From contig JAZSMT010000008.1 in assembly GCA_045536025.1 (NCBI GenBank), positions 1 through 64,000 on the forward strand: 64,000 nucleotides of DNA, written 5' to 3'. The first letter of the stretch is position 1. Every line of letters begins with the position of its first letter. Under the pieces are notes generated by a model. The model was given only the letters and a program-made list of their open reading frames with translations. It was not told where the DNA came from and did no database searches. The position numbers were made by a program, and so were the translations under genes. This document shows, in pieces, positions 61,230-64,000 of this stretch. Origin of the DNA: HGM11412 sp045536025 (GTDB lineage: Bacteria > Bacillota > Clostridia > Christensenellales > Borkfalkiaceae).

Positions 61230-63017
61230 ATGAGTAATAATAAATGTAAAACCTCAATAGGCGGTCAGGCGGTTATTGAAGGGGTTATGATGCGCGGTAA
61301 AACGTCAGAAGCTATTGCCGTTAGGGCGGAAAGTGGTGAAATTTTACTAGAAACAAAAAGGTTAAAACCTCAATCGAAAGCGTCTAAAATCCCAGTTTTA
61401 AGGGGCGCAGTTGCCTTTTTCAACTCCTTGGTAGGCGGAACTAAAGCGTTAATGCGCTCGGCGTCCGTGTTTGGGGAGGACGAGTCGTCAGAGTTTGATA
61501 AATGGCTGTCAAATAAACTTAAAATAAGCGCCGTTGATATCGCAACTACTCTTGGCGTAGTTTTAGGCTTGGCTCTTTCGCTGTTTTTGTTCTTTTATCT
61601 GCCTCAAGCGATAGCCGACTTGTTTTTTGATTTAAATTCGTCAAGCTTAATTTACTGCTTAATTGAGGGCTTAATTAGAATATTAATATTTATAGCGTAC
61701 GTCCTACTCACATCGCTACTTAAAGACGTTAGGCGAACGTTTATGTATCACGGGGCAGAACATAAAACAATTTCGTGCTATGAAAGTGGGCTTGATTTAA
61801 CGGTTGAAAACGTTAAAAAATGCACGAGGCTTCACGATAGGTGCGGAACTACTTTTATGTTTTTAGTTATGCTAATTAGCATACTAGTGTTTGCGCTCGT
61901 CAATTCTTTAGTTATCGAGCTTGGCGTAAATTTTAGCGGTATTAGTGGTAAAGCGCTTAGATTTTTATTAAAAATTTTAACGTTACCTATAATTTCTGGT
62001 ATTTCGTACGAGATTTTAAAGCTTCTTGCAAAGACCAAAAGCAAGCTTTTTATAATATTTAAAGCACCGGGATTATTGCTTCAAAAAATTACCACGCGCG
62101 AGCCGGACGACGGTATGATTGAAGTTGCAATCACCTCATTTAAAAAAGTGCTTGAAATGGATGCGGACGAAAGCGTTGAAGAGGTTTCTTTTAACGTGTT
62201 TGGAACGGCAAAAACTTTACTTGACAAGGTTAATTCACTTCTAAAAAAAGGTGAGAATATCGACGAGTGCGACGGTGAGTGGATAGTCGCGCGCGCTTTA
62301 AATGTTAAAAGAAGTGAAATTTCTTCAAAAATATTAGTTACAAAAGAGCAAAGCAATATTGCGCTTAGCTATGCTAAAAAGCGTTTACAGCTACCTCTTG
62401 CATACGCGTTTGGGGACGCTGAGTTTTACGGTTACATTTATTCGGTAAACGAAAGCGTTTTAATACCTCGCCCCGAAACCGAAGAGCTGGTTATGCACGC
62501 TTTGAAAGAAATATCTAATAATTCTTCAGTTTTAGATTTGTGCACCGGCTCGGGCGCGATAGGAATTACCGTAAAATTAAAGGCAAATGCAGACGTAACT
62601 TTATCTGATATTAGCGATAAAGCTTTGCTTGTAGCAACCGAAAACGCCAAGCGATTATCGGCGGACGTTAAGGTTATAAAATCTAATATGTTCGAGAAAT
62701 TATACGGCAAATTCGACGTGATTATTTCTAATCCGCCGTATATTAAAACCGAGGATATAAAAACGCTTGAAAAGGGCGTTCAGCAAGAACCGCATATCGC
62801 GCTTGACGGCGGGGTTGACGGGTATGATTATTATCGCATTATTGCCGACAACGCCGTAGATTTTTTAAACGAAGGCGGATACGTTTTCTTGGAGTGCGGT
62901 ATAAATCAGGCAGACTATATTAAGAGTTTATTTGAAAGCCGTAACGGCTTTAGTAAAATTGAAATTATTAAGGATATAAACGGCGTTGACCGAATATTAA
63001 AAATTAAAAAGATATGA
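61230..63017 (+). CDS. prmC: fusion of YqhQ (DUF1385) membrane protein and release-factor glutamine methyltransferase PrmC
   Basis: 595 aa. Residues 1-310 are DUF1385/YqhQ: GGQAVIEGVMMRG, several membrane helices and MYHGAEHKTISCYE. Residues about 320-595 are PrmC: an N-terminal helical domain, PLAYAFGDAEFYG, LIPRPETEELV, the SAM motif LDLCTGSGAIGI and catalytic NPPY. PrmC methylates the Gln of the GGQ motif in release factors, and prfA follows with an ATGA overlap. In most Firmicutes yqhQ and prmC are separate neighbours; here one uninterrupted frame joins them. Both halves appear complete. Confidence 0.92.
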   Translation: MSNNKCKTSIGGQAVIEGVMMRGKTSEAIAVRAESGEILLETKRLKPQSKASKIPVLRGAVAFFNSLVGGTKALMRSASVFGEDESSEFDKWLSNKLKISAVDIATTLGVVLGLALSLFLFFYLPQAIADLFFDLNSSSLIYCLIEGLIRILIFIAYVLLTSLLKDVRRTFMYHGAEHKTISCYESGLDLTVENVKKCTRLHDRCGTTFMFLVMLISILVFALVNSLVIELGVNFSGISGKALRFLLKILTLPIISGISYEILKLLAKTKSKLFIIFKAPGLLLQKITTREPDDGMIEVAITSFKKVLEMDADESVEEVSFNVFGTAKTLLDKVNSLLKKGENIDECDGEWIVARALNVKRSEISSKILVTKEQSNIALSYAKKRLQLPLAYAFGDAEFYGYIYSVNESVLIPRPETEELVMHALKEISNNSSVLDLCTGSGAIGITVKLKANADVTLSDISDKALLVATENAKRLSADVKVIKSNMFEKLYGKFDVIISNPPYIKTEDIKTLEKGVQQEPHIALDGGVDGYDYYRIIADNAVDFLNEGGYVFLECGINQADYIKSLFESRNGFSKIEIIKDINGVDRILKIKKI

Positions 63018-64000
63018 CGAATAAATTGCAATCGGTATTAGATAGATACGATAAACTTAACGAGCTTATTATGGACCCACAGGTTATATCCGACCAAAAC
63101 TCGTATAAAAAGTATACGAAAGAGCTATCCGATATTGCCGAAACGGTAGACAAAATTAAAGAGCTTATAAAAATTGAAACGGAAAGGGCTGATGCCGAAG
63201 CTTCGTTATCTAATGAGAACGACGCTGAAATGCGCGAGCTTTTATCTCAAGAGATAAAAACCCTTATAAAAGAGCAGAATAGAGTTGACGGAGAGCTTAA
63301 GCTTTTGCTTATTCCTAAGGACGAGAACGACGACAAGAGCGTTATCGTAGAAATTAGGGCGGGTGCTGGTGGAGAAGAGGCTGCGCTTTTTGCTTACGAG
63401 CTTTATAGAATGTACGTTGGCTTTGCTGACAAACACCGTTATAAAACGGAAGAAATTGACGGCAATTTTACCGAGCTTGGTGGGGTTAAAGAAGTTACCT
63501 TTTCGGTGTCTGGTAACGGCGTGTACGGAAAACTTAAGTTTGAAAGCGGAGTTCACAGAGTTCAACGCGTTCCCGAAACGGAATCTCAGGGAAGAATTCA
63601 AACGTCAACTGCAACGGTTGCAGTTTTACCCGAAGTTGAAGACGTTGAGGTTAAAATTGACGAAAAAGACCTTAAAATTGACACTTATCGTTCGTCTGGC
63701 GCAGGCGGTCAGCACGTTAATAAAACTGAAAGCTGTATCCGCATGACGCATTTGCCCACGGGTATCGTGGTAACTTGTCAAGACGAGCGCTCGCAAATTA
63801 AAAACCGCGAAAAAGCTCTTAAAGTTATGAAATCAAGACTTTACGACTACTATAACAGTCAATATCGTAAAGAGTACGACGAAAACCGCAAAAGTCAGAT
63901 AGGCACGGGCGACAGGTCTGAAAGAATAAGAACTTATAACTTCCCTCAAGGCAGAATTACCGACCATAGAATAGGTTTTACGCTATTCAGCCTCGAAAAC
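63014..64000 (+). CDS. prfA: peptide chain release factor 1 (partial, cut by window end)
   Basis: Starts MTNKLQSVLDRYDKLNEL at an ATG overlapping the prmC stop (ATGA) and stays open to the window end (329 codons of about 355). VEIRAGAGGEEAALFAYELYRMY, the codon-recognition region around VQRVPETESQGRIQTSTATVAV (Pro-x-Thr, RF1 type for UAA/UAG) and the peptidyl-hydrolysis GGQ in SSGAGGQHVNKTES are present. The C-terminus lies beyond the window. Confidence 0.96.
   Translation, partial: MTNKLQSVLDRYDKLNELIMDPQVISDQNSYKKYTKELSDIAETVDKIKELIKIETERADAEASLSNENDAEMRELLSQEIKTLIKEQNRVDGELKLLLIPKDENDDKSVIVEIRAGAGGEEAALFAYELYRMYVGFADKHRYKTEEIDGNFTELGGVKEVTFSVSGNGVYGKLKFESGVHRVQRVPETESQGRIQTSTATVAVLPEVEDVEVKIDEKDLKIDTYRSSGAGGQHVNKTESCIRMTHLPTGIVVTCQDERSQIKNREKALKVMKSRLYDYYNSQYRKEYDENRKSQIGTGDRSERIRTYNFPQGRITDHRIGFTLFSLEN

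Overview
The window reads as chromosomal DNA of a low-GC, Gram-positive-type, probably endospore-forming member of the Clostridia, most likely a gut or uncultured lineage. I infer this from Bacillus/Clostridium gene orders (pcrA-ligA; yicC-rpoZ-priA-def-fmt-rsmB-rlmN-thiN-spoVM; yifB-dprA-topA-hslVU; mraZ-rsmH-ftsL-PBP-murE-mraY-murD-ftsW; rpmE-yqhQ-prmC-prfA), a spoVM-like micro-gene, spoVG, SipW/TasA-type secreted proteins and a meso-DAP-type MurE. The exact taxon cannot be read from sequence alone.

Layout. 1-590: tRNA-Gly(GCC), a terminator, an inverted-repeat-rich scar and the 3' remnant of an MFS transporter. 591-12594: DNA repair, replication restart, translation initiation and rRNA modification genes, many joined by ATGA-type overlaps, ending with thiN and a 22-codon spoVM. 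12638-15002: a PLP enzyme (YnbB type) and an EamA-like transporter. 15103-24307: a probable phase-variable locus: a tyrosine recombinase, a short segment bounded by perfect 23-bp inverted repeats, then a surface/secretion operon (small membrane protein, secreted protein, SipW-type signal peptidase, and three proteins with SipW-type signals, the largest with GLUG, BspA-like LRR and beta-helix domains). 24385-33590: ung, yifB, dprA, topA, hslVU, hisS, trxA. 33707-34872: rpsT and murI.

34980-57938 is the division and cell-wall (dcw) cluster. A ~9.9-kb element (about 38474-48375) interrupts its class B penicillin-binding protein gene (ftsI/spoVD) inside the codon following KT of the catalytic KTG box. 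The element is visibly more AT-rich. It carries an XRE-fused DUF3990 (ADP-ribosyltransferase-like) toxin with a probable antitoxin, a 1207-aa nuclease-like/STAND NTPase protein, a Ser/Thr kinase, and two overlapping large serine recombinases. The missing 67 C-terminal codons of the PBP lie directly after it. Joining the flanks at a shared GG dinucleotide restores K-T-G-T-A-Q-K in frame, so this resembles a skin-like, excisable intervening element with a defence-type cargo.

58009-64000: spoVG, murC, an MDR-family oxidoreductase, rpmE, a fused YqhQ(DUF1385)-PrmC protein and the 5' part of prfA.

The cell-wall genes here cover lipid II precursor steps (murA, murC, murD, murE, mraY, murI) and the septal machinery (ftsL, PBP, ftsW, divIB, ftsA, ftsZ); murB, murF and murG are not in the window. 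Several transcription units (pcrA, yicC, ynbB, ung) have good sigma-A-type promoters whose predicted start falls on or within about one base of the ATG, suggesting leaderless mRNAs.
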